Assembly (NCBI GenBank): GCA_964399965.1
Contig: CAYNRX010000024.1
Coordinates: 1-34,313 of the forward strand
Length of the DNA stretch: 34,313 nt
Source of the DNA: UBA1381 sp964399965
GTDB lineage: Bacteria > Bacillota > Clostridia > UBA1381
Reading direction: 5' to 3'
Position 1 is the stretch's first letter. Every line of letters starts with the position of its first letter. Of this stretch, positions 1 through 7,292 are shown one piece after another. A program made the position numbers and the translations under genes. The notes under the pieces are model-generated. The model saw only the letters and a list, made by a program, of their open reading frames with translations. It did not search any database and was not told where the DNA came from.

Positions 1-243
1 AAAAACATAAATTTTACCACAGAAGCCTAATTTACAGAAAAAATTTCGCACGCCCTCGATCTCGCGACCGGTGAGCCTGCTGAACAACTCGCGTATCTCG
101 GCCGGTTCATGATAGCGGCCGTTCAGCTCGGCAGTTATCTTAAACGCCTCCTGCGAAAGCTGCGACATATGAAGGTGCATCTCAGAGCCGCCGGTCACCC
201 TTTGTCCGCTGTTCATATATTCAAGAAATTCTGCATCGGTCAT
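1..243 (-). pseudogene. Sugar O-acetyltransferase, N-terminal part, interrupted
   Basis: The frame starts at the ATG at 243 (ribosome site AAAAGGAG just upstream) and stays open to the window edge, 81 codons. Residues 1 to about 60 (MTDAEFLEYMNSG, GGSEMHLHMSQLSQEAFKIT, AELNGRYHEPAEIRELFSRL) match the N-terminal helical region of maltose/galactoside-type O-acetyltransferases, which normally continue into an FPPFYTDxGKN segment and a left-handed beta-helix of hexapeptide repeats. Here the family pattern stops after LTGREIE and is replaced by GVRNFFCKLGFCGKIYVF. The break coincides with a 20-mer that also occurs twice at the other end of the window, so I infer interruption by a mobile element. 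The enzyme, if whole, would move acetyl from acetyl-CoA to a sugar. It could instead be an unusual intact variant, because the rest lies outside the window. Confidence 0.6.
35..54 (-). repeat. 20-bp exact repeat, left-edge copy
   Basis: Read on the minus strand this is GGCGTGCGAAATTTTTTCTG, identical to 34217-34236 and 34239-34258 on the plus strand. It begins exactly where the acetyltransferase reading frame loses resemblance to its family. The inverted orientation relative to the right-edge copies fits terminal inverted repeats of an insertion element, but no transposase is visible. Confidence 0.7.
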
Positions 244-277
244 TTTTCTGACTCCTTTTCCTATTACTAATAACTGT

Positions 278-494
278 TTAGTCAATTGCGAAACTTCTTT
301 CGCAATTGATTTCTTGCTAATGAAGAAAATAAAAGTTCCGTTGATTGGCGGTCTAAAGACCGCTGAAACTTTTATTTTCGCAATTTTTGACGCGCATGTC
401 GTCAAAAATTGATTGAAATTCGAGGGTTTCACCCTCGAGCTCCCCAGAACAAGGGAATAATTGCAAAACGCTGTCGCGTTTTGCAATTATCTAA
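278..494 (-). repeat. Five-hairpin intergenic repeat, copy 1
   Basis: Read on the minus strand from 494 to 278 this copy is nearly identical to 24076-24290, with about ten differences. In that direction it starts TTAGATAATTGC and ends GCAATTGACTAA, imperfect inverted ends. It contains five successive hairpins: A (15-bp stem, loop GACA), B (TCGAGGGT-GAA-ACCCTCGA), C (12-bp stem CAATTTTTGACG), D (long AT-rich stem GAAAATAAAAGTT around an inner GCGGTC/GACCGC stem with loop TTTA) and E (11-bp stem CAATTGCGAAA, loop GAAG). A 9-bp direct repeat CTAATAACT lies at 267-275 and 491-499 and may reflect a target duplication. The E end lies 35 nt upstream of the acetyltransferase ATG. The rest of the gap between genes (244-570) holds nothing else I recognise. 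Confidence 0.85.
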
Positions 495-570
495 TAACTA
501 TTATAATCGAAAAGGCGGCAAATGTCCAATACCTGTATATTATTGGGAATAATGCTCAATGAGCATACAG

Positions 571-2505
571 TTAGTTTGTGTTTACTATCGCTGCGAGGTT
601 TTCTCCATCCCAACTCACATCTGCATCAAGCATAGTTGCTATCGCTCTTAATGGTACGTATGTGCGGTCGTCAATTATTTTTGCGGGAACATCAAGCTCG
701 TAGGCTTCATTGTTTATGTACATAGAACCATCATCTATTATAAGAGTGATGATCTTGTCGTCCTTGGTGATGGTGACCATGCGTAAATCGCCGTTCCATT
801 CCACGTCAGCGCCGAAGTGTTCGGTGATAACTCTTACCGGTACGAGAGTCCTGTCGTTTTCCAGCACGGGCGGAACGTCTGTTTCGATATTTTCTCCGTT
901 TATAAGTATACTTATACGTTTATCGGTGACGTTGAGCGTATAACTCTTTTCGTACCATACGCGTCCCTCGGAGGCCATAACTACTCGCAGTGTATGCGCA
1001 CCCTCAGAAAGGCCGGAAGCGTCAAAGTCTATCTTATACGGCAGGGTATCTCCGCCGGAGTACCACTTATCATCGACATAATACTCTATCCGTGGCTCAT
1101 CATCGCCAAAGAGATGGGCGTATGTATATATTGGGGTAGTAAACGTTGTATTTACATTAATAACATCGTTGTATTTCATGTAGGCTACCGCAGCCTCTGT
1201 TTCGCCGTTCTGGATGAAATGCGGCAGATGTATCATCTGGTGATACGTTTCGTTCAATGTTGGGCTGTCATAGAGGGCATAATTGTTCGTTTCCTCGGGC
1301 ATCATCTTGTTGAAATAAGCCATCAGCTTTATCTGGGGATATACCATAGGCAGATACCAGTACATCATGCGCAGATGAGTATTGGCCCATTCGGTCTTGT
1401 CTTCGTTTACGGTCGCGCTGGTAACGTAATGTCCGCAGCCGCCCTCAGCTATCATTATAGGCTTGCGGTCACCGAATTTGTCTACTGTCTCCTTAACGAC
1501 CTTGACCGGGTCGGCCGCCCGTCCGGCGGTAAAAGAAATATCGTTAAATTCGTGGTCAATATCCCATTTAACTCCCTGGAAATGCGGTATCATATAAGCG
1601 GAGATCCCTACCCAGTCAACGTATTCATCGCCGGGATAGTAATCCTCCATATTGATATTCCAGCTTGAAGCGTGTGACACGCTCCAGACAACGGCTACGT
1701 TTTCTGCATTCTGATGTGCAAGCGTGTAGACGTATCGGAACATATCCTGAAATTCGGCAGGCGTAGCCGCATTGTTCCAGATGTTCATTTCCGCCGCTAC
1801 CCGCAGATAAAACATTGTATCAGGATGGCTGTTCATCTTGTTTAGCACATCCAGAAGATAGGACTCATATTGGCGGATATTGCGCACCTGGTCGGCCTCA
1901 TTGGGGAAGTTCAGCGCCAGCTCCACGGCTTTGCCCGCATTGCTGGCTTGAGTAAATACCGTATCGAGATAGTTGGGATCAGCACCCAGCTCCAGATATA
2001 ATAAGATCATCGAGTCCTCAGATTCCGTCCGCTCTGCCACTTCTCCGAAAAGGACGCCCTTTTGCGGTTCGTTTTTAGCGCCGTAATAAAGCTGTGACTG
2101 CGAAGACGTCGTGTAAAGATCTATGACCGGCGTGTAGGCCGATATCTTATCGCGGGCTATCTTCACTCCGTCCGCCCAGTCCGCACGCTCGGCATAGGGC
2201 AGATACATCTCGTGGTATTTTATGGCCTCTACATATTCTCCGAGACGCTCATATGCGCTTGCTATCTCCAAACAGCGCGAAGCCATTATCTCGTCTTTCT
2301 GCGAGGAACTCGGCTGAGATTCCATAATGTCGAGTATCTGCTGACCGTATTGTATTATACCGTAGTTGTCCTTGGCTTCAAGAGCTGCCGTATAACTGGG
2401 GTTCACCGCCCAGAATGCATCGGGAAGAGCATATACCGGCACGGATAAGGCGCCGATAACGGCCGCTGCCAGCACGGTGCTCACCGCTTTTTTAACTATT
2501 TTCAT
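571..2505 (-). CDS. Secreted GH26-like glycoside hydrolase with C-terminal copper-amine-oxidase-N domain
   Basis: The 644-residue product opens with a signal peptide (MKIVKKAVSTVLAAAVIGAL, likely cut near VYA). A helical, TPR-like stretch follows at about 45-125. The GH26-like TIM barrel spans about 135-430. Family GH26 includes beta-mannanases and related endo-glycanases that use two glutamates. The acid/base candidate is E239 in LRVAAEMNIW and the nucleophile candidate is E354 in PIMIAEGG, both present. A beta-sandwich-like region precedes two NDRTLVPVR / DDRTYVPLR repeats at about 535-640, the Cu_amine_oxidN1 fold common on Clostridia envelope proteins. The start codon overlaps the stop of the upstream phosphatase gene by 4 nt (ATGA), with GGAGGA inside that gene, so translation is likely coupled. 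The substrate cannot be told from sequence. Confidence 0.8.
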   Translation of the reverse strand: MKIVKKAVSTVLAAAVIGALSVPVYALPDAFWAVNPSYTAALEAKDNYGIIQYGQQILDIMESQPSSSQKDEIMASRCLEIASAYERLGEYVEAIKYHEMYLPYAERADWADGVKIARDKISAYTPVIDLYTTSSQSQLYYGAKNEPQKGVLFGEVAERTESEDSMILLYLELGADPNYLDTVFTQASNAGKAVELALNFPNEADQVRNIRQYESYLLDVLNKMNSHPDTMFYLRVAAEMNIWNNAATPAEFQDMFRYVYTLAHQNAENVAVVWSVSHASSWNINMEDYYPGDEYVDWVGISAYMIPHFQGVKWDIDHEFNDISFTAGRAADPVKVVKETVDKFGDRKPIMIAEGGCGHYVTSATVNEDKTEWANTHLRMMYWYLPMVYPQIKLMAYFNKMMPEETNNYALYDSPTLNETYHQMIHLPHFIQNGETEAAVAYMKYNDVINVNTTFTTPIYTYAHLFGDDEPRIEYYVDDKWYSGGDTLPYKIDFDASGLSEGAHTLRVVMASEGRVWYEKSYTLNVTDKRISILINGENIETDVPPVLENDRTLVPVRVITEHFGADVEWNGDLRMVTITKDDKIITLIIDDGSMYINNEAYELDVPAKIIDDRTYVPLRAIATMLDADVSWDGENLAAIVNTN

Positions 2506-3257
2506 CTTAATCCTCCAAATAAAAATTTAAATCCTTTTTTTCTAAGCGTCCCCGGCACATCCTCCGGAGGCTTGTTCTCGAGTATCAATTCGGCGTTTTT
2601 TTGCAGGTACTGCCAATGCTCGGGTGAGAAATGCTTCTCACAGCAGCGTTTGGCCTCGTCCAGTAAGGGCGGCCTTGAAGTGGTATTGTGCATATCGCTG
2701 CCGATAACGTGGATCCTTCCCTGACTGTACAGCTTCTGCAATTCTCGCCGGTGACGGATCATGGCCGAGCAGTTTACCTGATAGTAGATATCAAGCTCAA
2801 ACAGGCTCTCCAAAAGCGAGCTGTCCTGATAGAGAAACCGCTCTATGTGTGCCATGACCGGGCGTATCCCGGTGAGAGTGATGTTGTACACCTGCTCTAT
2901 GGTCGCCTCCGTCCAGGGGATCCAGGGCATCTCCAAAAGCATATAGTCGGTGTTTTCTATGCATAGCTCCTTAAGGCGACTGCATTCGGAAATGTCAAAG
3001 CGAAAGCCTACCTCGGCCCCCAGACGCACGGCAGGGAAGTCTTCTCCTTTTATGTAAGGCTTAAGACATTCAAAGCTTTCCTGCCGCCTGTTTATAAAAC
3101 TTTCGATGTCAGACTCCCGTTCAAGTATGCAGTGAGAGGTGGACACAACGGTATCCACTCCCTGTGCCTTGCTCATACGCAGCATCCGGCAGGACATATC
3201 GACATCTTCCGCTCCGTCATCAAAGGCAGGAAGTATGTGCGAGTGGAAATCGATCAT
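2502..3257 (-). CDS. CpsB/YwqE-type PHP-domain protein-tyrosine phosphatase
   Basis: The 251-residue product begins MIDFHSHILPAFDDGAEDVD, the metal-binding start of the PHP-fold CpsB/CapC/YwqE family. Further histidine motifs follow (STSHC, MAHIERF, GSDMHN). These manganese-dependent phosphatases remove phosphate from BY-type tyrosine kinases and so control capsule or exopolysaccharide export. Length matches the family (about 250). No CpsC/CpsD kinase pair or glycosyltransferase cluster is in the window; the only partner is the overlapping secreted hydrolase gene. The ribosome site is AAAGGGG. A 34-bp derivative of the five-hairpin repeat lies 30 nt upstream. The family assignment is strong; the link to a particular polysaccharide is inference. 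Confidence 0.9.
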   Translation of the reverse strand: MIDFHSHILPAFDDGAEDVDMSCRMLRMSKAQGVDTVVSTSHCILERESDIESFINRRQESFECLKPYIKGEDFPAVRLGAEVGFRFDISECSRLKELCIENTDYMLLEMPWIPWTEATIEQVYNITLTGIRPVMAHIERFLYQDSSLLESLFELDIYYQVNCSAMIRHRRELQKLYSQGRIHVIGSDMHNTTSRPPLLDEAKRCCEKHFSPEHWQYLQKNAELILENKPPEDVPGTLRKKGFKFLFGGLR

Positions 3258-3286
3258 TGTTTATCATCCCCTTTGCAGTTCACAGT

Positions 3287-3320
3287 AGATAATTGTAAAA
3301 AAGATTTTGCAATTGACTAA
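3287..3320. repeat. Solo 34-bp derivative of the five-hairpin repeat
   Basis: It reads TAGATAATTGTAAAA, a 4-base centre AAGA, then TTTTGCAATTGACTA. The left end matches the left end of the long repeat (TTAGATAATTGCAAAA) and the right end matches its right end (GCAATTGACTAA). The whole is one hairpin with a 10-bp stem including one G-U type pair. It looks like an internally deleted or minimal form. It sits between the phosphatase start and the small Cys-rich gene. Confidence 0.65.
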
Positions 3321-3322
3321 AT

Positions 3323-3604
3323 TTATAGCTTAAAATCATCTGCGGTATAGCTTTTGCGTGCCGGTGCCCGGCGTTTCCTGACAATTTTCTTGAATATGTC
3401 GTACTCAAATTCGTTGCATGAAAAACCCAGCGGAACAAATTCACACCGTTTTTGACAACGCATATGGTCATTGCTGCCGGCGACCGCTTCGGCATATATA
3501 CAGAAACGGCATACCATGTCGATATTGTCTGAATATATCACATCTTTCACTCCTGTATTTAAACATAGTTTTTGTGTAATGCAGGCCGGACATATCGTTT
3601 TCAT
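3323..3604 (-). CDS. Small cysteine-rich protein of unknown function
   Basis: From the ATG at 3604 the product is 93 residues, MKTICPACITQKL onward. It has eight cysteines, several in pairs (CPAC, CRFC, CQKRC), then a basic tail (KKIVRKRRAPARK). The cysteine spacing suggests zinc or iron-sulfur binding, but I do not recognise a family. The frame is also open upstream to a TTG at 3661, but a good promoter (TGGAAA, 17 bp, TATAAT) lies inside that stretch, so an upstream start is unlikely. With the ATG at 3604 the leader would be only about 9 nt and without a clear ribosome site, so the start remains unsure. It is transcribed in the same direction as the phosphatase gene. Confidence 0.5.
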   Translation of the reverse strand: MKTICPACITQKLCLNTGVKDVIYSDNIDMVCRFCIYAEAVAGSNDHMRCQKRCEFVPLGFSCNEFEYDIFKKIVRKRRAPARKSYTADDFKL

Positions 3605-3619
3605 ATCAAAGCCGTGTCT

Positions 3620-3648
3620 ATTATAACACATTTTTTTGACATTTTCCA
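3620..3648 (-). promoter_or_regulatory. Putative promoter for the Cys-rich gene
   Basis: On the minus strand TGGAAA (3648-3643) and a perfect TATAAT (3625-3620) are separated by 17 bp. The expected start point is about 3613, very close to the ATG at 3604. Confidence 0.45.
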
Positions 3649-3762
3649 CCCCTTTTTTCAAAAATATTAATACAATTTAAGACAAGATCAAGGCGTATGG
3701 CAGGGTTTTAAACAAATGAACAGCAAAAGCAAAAAAATTAACCGTAAATTTATAAATAATAC

Positions 3763-3791
3763 TTGATTTATTTGCAAAAATGTATTACAAT
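3763..3791 (+). promoter_or_regulatory. Putative sigma-A promoter of pgi
   Basis: TTGATT (3763-3768) and TACAAT (3786-3791) are 17 bp apart, in an AT-rich gap, about 60 nt upstream of the pgi start. A GAGAGGAG ribosome site follows. The remaining part of the 3662-3850 gap shows no other feature. Confidence 0.65.
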
Positions 3792-3850
3792 ATGGGTATG
3801 AATATTGTCCGCTGATGAAACCGGATAATAAATGAGAGGAGTATACGGAT

Positions 3851-5203
3851 ATGAGTAAATTAAAGTTCAGCTACGAAAAGGCGCTTCCGTTTATCGGACA
3901 ACATGAGATCGATAACCTTGCCGGATACGTAAAGTCCGCGCATGATATGATCCATAACAAAACAGGAGCAGGCAGTGATTTTCTTGGCTGGGTAGAGCTT
4001 CCGAAGAATTATGATAAGGAAGAGTTTGCAAGGATCAAAAAGGCGGCGGAAAAAATACGCTCCGATTCAGATGTTTTGATAGTTATCGGCATCGGCGGGT
4101 CGTATCTGGGAGCCAGAGCTGCCGTTGAGATGCTCCAGCATTCCTTCTATAATGCTTTGGATAGCGATAAGCGCAAGGGTCCTGCCGTTTTCTTTGCGGG
4201 CAATAACATCAGTTCTACATATATGGCCGATCTTCTGGAGGCCATCGAAGGCAAGGATATCTCGGTAAACGTTATATCCAAGTCCGGTACCACCACCGAG
4301 CCGGCGATAGCTTTCCGTATCTTCAAGGATATCCTGGAGAAGAAATACGGTAAAGAAGGAGCCAAGGGCAGGATATATGCCACGACCGATAAAGCACGCG
4401 GCGCACTAAAGAATCTGGCCGATAAGGAAGGTTATGAGACGTTTGTTATCGCCGATGATATAGGCGGCAGATATTCGGTGCTTACGGCTGTGGGACTTTT
4501 GCCGATAGCAGCAGCTGGGATAGATATCGATGCGATGATGCAGGGGGCGGCAGACGCTATGGACGAGTATCAGGATCCCGATCTGTCCAAGAACCAGTGC
4601 TATCAGTATGCAGCGGTGAGAAACGCTTTGGCACGCAAAGGCAAGAGCATTGAGATGATGGTGAACTACGAACCTGCTCTGCATTATTTTGGCGAATGGT
4701 GGAAACAGCTCTACGGCGAAAGCGAGGGGAAGGACAACAAAGGTCTGTTCCCGGCGGCGGCTGATTTTTCCAGCGACCTGCATTCGATGGGACAGTATAT
4801 CCAACAGGGTCAGCGTATCCTGTTTGAAACAGCGATCCTTGTTGAGGAGCCGAGAAAAGATATTACTATCGAAGCCACTCCCGACAATATCGATGGACTG
4901 AACTTCCTGGCCGGAAAGACTATAGATTATGTAAACTCCCAGGCTGCTTTGGGGACGGCGCTTGCTCATACCGACGGCGGAGTGCCCAATCTGGTCGTGA
5001 GCGTGGAAAAACTCGACGCCTACTGCTTTGGTCAGATGGTATACTTCTTTGAAAAGGCTTGCGGCATCAGCGGTTATCTGCTGGGCGTGAACCCGTTCGA
5101 TCAGCCCGGTGTTGAGGCGTATAAAAAGAATATGTTCGCGCTTTTGGGGAAGCCGGGCTATGAAGAACAGAAGGCTGCTTTGGAAAAGCGCTTGTCAGAG
5201 TAA
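3851..5203 (+). CDS. pgi: Glucose-6-phosphate isomerase
   Basis: The 450-residue product interconverts glucose-6-phosphate and fructose-6-phosphate in the cytoplasm, linking glycolysis and sugar nucleotide supply. The length is typical of the short Firmicute/Thermotoga-type enzyme. Visible motifs are the phosphosugar-binding GIGGSYLGARAA (near residue 80), SKSGTTTEPA, the GGRYSVLTAVGLLP signature and the C-terminal GVNPFDQPGVEAYK with the catalytic lysine region. It has its own promoter (3763-3791) and a GAGGAG ribosome site. A strong hairpin follows the stop before the next gene. Confidence 0.97.
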   Translation: MSKLKFSYEKALPFIGQHEIDNLAGYVKSAHDMIHNKTGAGSDFLGWVELPKNYDKEEFARIKKAAEKIRSDSDVLIVIGIGGSYLGARAAVEMLQHSFYNALDSDKRKGPAVFFAGNNISSTYMADLLEAIEGKDISVNVISKSGTTTEPAIAFRIFKDILEKKYGKEGAKGRIYATTDKARGALKNLADKEGYETFVIADDIGGRYSVLTAVGLLPIAAAGIDIDAMMQGAADAMDEYQDPDLSKNQCYQYAAVRNALARKGKSIEMMVNYEPALHYFGEWWKQLYGESEGKDNKGLFPAAADFSSDLHSMGQYIQQGQRILFETAILVEEPRKDITIEATPDNIDGLNFLAGKTIDYVNSQAALGTALAHTDGGVPNLVVSVEKLDAYCFGQMVYFFEKACGISGYLLGVNPFDQPGVEAYKKNMFALLGKPGYEEQKAALEKRLSE

Positions 5204-5217
5204 AGGATTCACCGGCC

Positions 5218-5245
5218 GCAAAGGGAGCCAAACAGCTCCCTTTGC
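5218..5245 (+). terminator. Hairpin after pgi, possible weak terminator
   Basis: An 11-bp perfect stem (GCAAAGGGAGC / GCTCCCTTTGC) with loop CAAACA lies 14 nt past the pgi stop. It is not followed by a T run, so it may stabilise the pgi transcript or stop it only partly. Confidence 0.45.
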
Positions 5246-5281
5246 AGCTGATAAAAAATTATTATAAGGAGGAAGATTGAC

Positions 5282-5695
5282 ATGGTTGAGCTTCTTATCG
5301 GTAAAAAAGGAACAGGAAAGACGAAGGCTCTTTTAGAGAGCGTAAATAATGCGGCGGCTGTTGCTAAGGGGAACGTTGTTTTCATAAGCGATGACACACG
5401 CAGGAATATGTATGACATCAAATCATCTGTACGTATGGTAGACACCAAGGAATTTGATATTGAGACCTATGGTGAGCTTTTGGGCTTTATCAGCGGCATA
5501 GTAAGCGGCAATTTCGATATAACCAACGTATTCGTGGACGGTATATTTAAGATAGTAGGAACTGATAAGCTGGACGGTTTTGAGGAATTTCTGAAAAGAT
5601 TGGAAAAGATGAGCACCCAGTTTAACATTTCCTTTGTGATATCTGTAAGCATAGACGCCCAAACGGCGCCGGATTACATCAAAAAGTACGCATAA
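5282..5695 (+). CDS. Small P-loop ATPase-like protein, conserved in Clostridia
   Basis: The 137-residue product begins MVELLIGKKGTGKTKALLES, a Walker A loop at residues 7-14. A Walker B-like hydrophobic strand ending in aspartate follows (ITNVFVDGI, near 80-88). The rest is a compact alpha/beta protein with no further domain. Related short proteins in Clostridia are often labelled PilT-like or ATP-binding, but no pilus gene is here and the role is unknown. GGAGGAAGATTGAC precedes the ATG. It lies between pgi and thrC and ends 26 nt before thrC, so it probably shares a transcript with thrC. Confidence 0.8.
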   Translation: MVELLIGKKGTGKTKALLESVNNAAAVAKGNVVFISDDTRRNMYDIKSSVRMVDTKEFDIETYGELLGFISGIVSGNFDITNVFVDGIFKIVGTDKLDGFEEFLKRLEKMSTQFNISFVISVSIDAQTAPDYIKKYA

Positions 5696-5721
5696 GGGAA
5701 AAATTTGGAGGTTTTTAAAAA

Positions 5722-7224
5722 ATGCAGTATCAAAGCACGAGAAACAAGACCATATCGGTAAGCTCCGCTATGGCTATAAAGCAGGGTCTGTCCGAGGAAG
5801 GAGGTCTGTTCGTACCGGAAAGTTTTCCGTCGGTAACCATGGAGGAAATATGCTCGCTTCAGGATATGGATTATCAGGGACGCGCATATTTTATCCTTAG
5901 TAAATACCTCACGGATTTTTCTGAGGAAGAGCTGAAAAACTGCATAAGCCGTGCATACACGAAGCAGAAGTTTGAAACGGATTCTATCGCTCCTGTATAT
6001 AAGCTTGATCAGCACACGTATTTTCTGGAGCTTTGGCATGGCCCGACCTGCGCCTTTAAAGATATGGCCTTGCAGATACTCCCGCATCTTTTGACAACGT
6101 CTATGAAAAAGACGAACGAGGATAAGGAGATCGTTATATTGGTAGCTACGTCCGGTGATACCGGGAAGGCGGCCCTGGAAGGGTTTAAGGACGTTGACGG
6201 TACGCGGATAATCGTGTTCTATCCCGAAAACGGCGTCAGCGAGATACAGAAGCTGCAAATGGTAACTCAGGAGGGAAATAACCTTGATGTAGCCGCTGTG
6301 CGCGGGAATTTCGATGATGCCCAGAGCGGGGTAAAGCAGATATTCACGGACAACGAGTATAAACAGCTGCTGGCGGATAATCGTTTCAAGCTCTCAAGTG
6401 CCAATTCTATCAACTGGGGACGATTGGTGCCGCAGATCGTATACTATTTCTCGGCATACGCGGAGCTTATCAAAAACGGCGAGGTGGATCCGGGTGAAGA
6501 GATAAACATAGTCGTACCTACCGGTAATTTCGGTAATATTTTAGCATCGTATTATGCAAAGAAAATGGGACTGCCGGTGAAGAAATTTATCTGTGCCTCG
6601 AACGAGAACAACGTTTTGACGGATTTTATCAATACCGGTGTTTACGACAAGAAGCGCGAGTTCCATACAACGATATCGCCTTCGATGGATATACTTATAT
6701 CGAGCAATCTGGAAAGATTTCTTTTTGATCTTGCAGGCTGCAACGATACTGTCGTTTCAGAATGGATGAAGGAGCTTTCCGAAAACGGCCAATATAAGGT
6801 ATCCGATGATGTGTTCGCAAAGATAACGGAGCTTTTCACGGCTGGATTTGCCGATGACAAAAAGACGATGGAGACCATCAAGGCTTGTTATGACGAGTCC
6901 GGATACGTTATGGATCCGCATACGGCGGTAGCAAAGGCTGTATATGATGATTATGTGAGCTGCACCGGCGATAAAACCAAGACCGTTATAGCGTCAACAG
7001 CAAGCCCGTTCAAATTTAATCAAAGCGTGCTTATAGCGTTGCTGGGGCATCAGGCTGTGGCCGGAAAAGATGAATTTGCTCTTCTGGAAGCACTAGCGGA
7101 AAAGAGCGGCATGAGCATCCCCGCTTCGCTTGCCGAATTAAAAAATAAAACGCCGCTGTTCGATCTGGTATTTCCTAAGGAACAGATGAAACAGGTTATC
7201 AGCGACTTTTTGAAGGTAGAATAA
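5722..7224 (+). CDS. thrC: Threonine synthase
   Basis: The 500-residue PLP enzyme converts O-phosphohomoserine to threonine. It begins MQYQSTRNKTISVSSAMAIK and carries the N-terminal threonine-synthase domain (QGLSEEGGLFVPE). The PLP lysine is K113 in HGPTCAFKDMALQ. Phosphate-binding motifs (ATSGDTGKAALEGF, PTGNFGNILASYYAK) follow. The length fits the long bacterial type. The ribosome site is TTTGGAGG. No hom or thrB is adjacent, so it is not part of a classical thr operon here. A hairpin with a T stretch follows. Confidence 0.97.
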   Translation: MQYQSTRNKTISVSSAMAIKQGLSEEGGLFVPESFPSVTMEEICSLQDMDYQGRAYFILSKYLTDFSEEELKNCISRAYTKQKFETDSIAPVYKLDQHTYFLELWHGPTCAFKDMALQILPHLLTTSMKKTNEDKEIVILVATSGDTGKAALEGFKDVDGTRIIVFYPENGVSEIQKLQMVTQEGNNLDVAAVRGNFDDAQSGVKQIFTDNEYKQLLADNRFKLSSANSINWGRLVPQIVYYFSAYAELIKNGEVDPGEEINIVVPTGNFGNILASYYAKKMGLPVKKFICASNENNVLTDFINTGVYDKKREFHTTISPSMDILISSNLERFLFDLAGCNDTVVSEWMKELSENGQYKVSDDVFAKITELFTAGFADDKKTMETIKACYDESGYVMDPHTAVAKAVYDDYVSCTGDKTKTVIASTASPFKFNQSVLIALLGHQAVAGKDEFALLEALAEKSGMSIPASLAELKNKTPLFDLVFPKEQMKQVISDFLKVE

Positions 7225-7233
7225 AAGCTAACC

Positions 7234-7264
7234 GGGGGCGTTCATATGGGCGCCCCTATTTTTG
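7234..7264 (+). terminator. Terminator after thrC
   Basis: GGGGCG (7235-7240) pairs with CGCCCC (7251-7256), followed by TATTTTTG. It is moderately strong and lies between thrC and the galactokinase gene. Confidence 0.6.
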
Positions 7265-7292
7265 AGCAAAAAAGAGGGATTAGAAAAAGGCA

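Noticed and set aside
278..494. CRISPR array or tRNA-like gene in the hairpin-rich repeat
   Set aside because: The hairpins differ from one another, there are no regular spacers, and no tRNA cloverleaf or conserved T-loop is present.
817..1668. A 283-codon open frame antisense to the GH26-like gene
   Set aside because: No ribosome site or family resemblance; it follows from codon usage of the real gene on the other strand. The same applies to other long antisense frames, for example over thrC, galactokinase and glyA.
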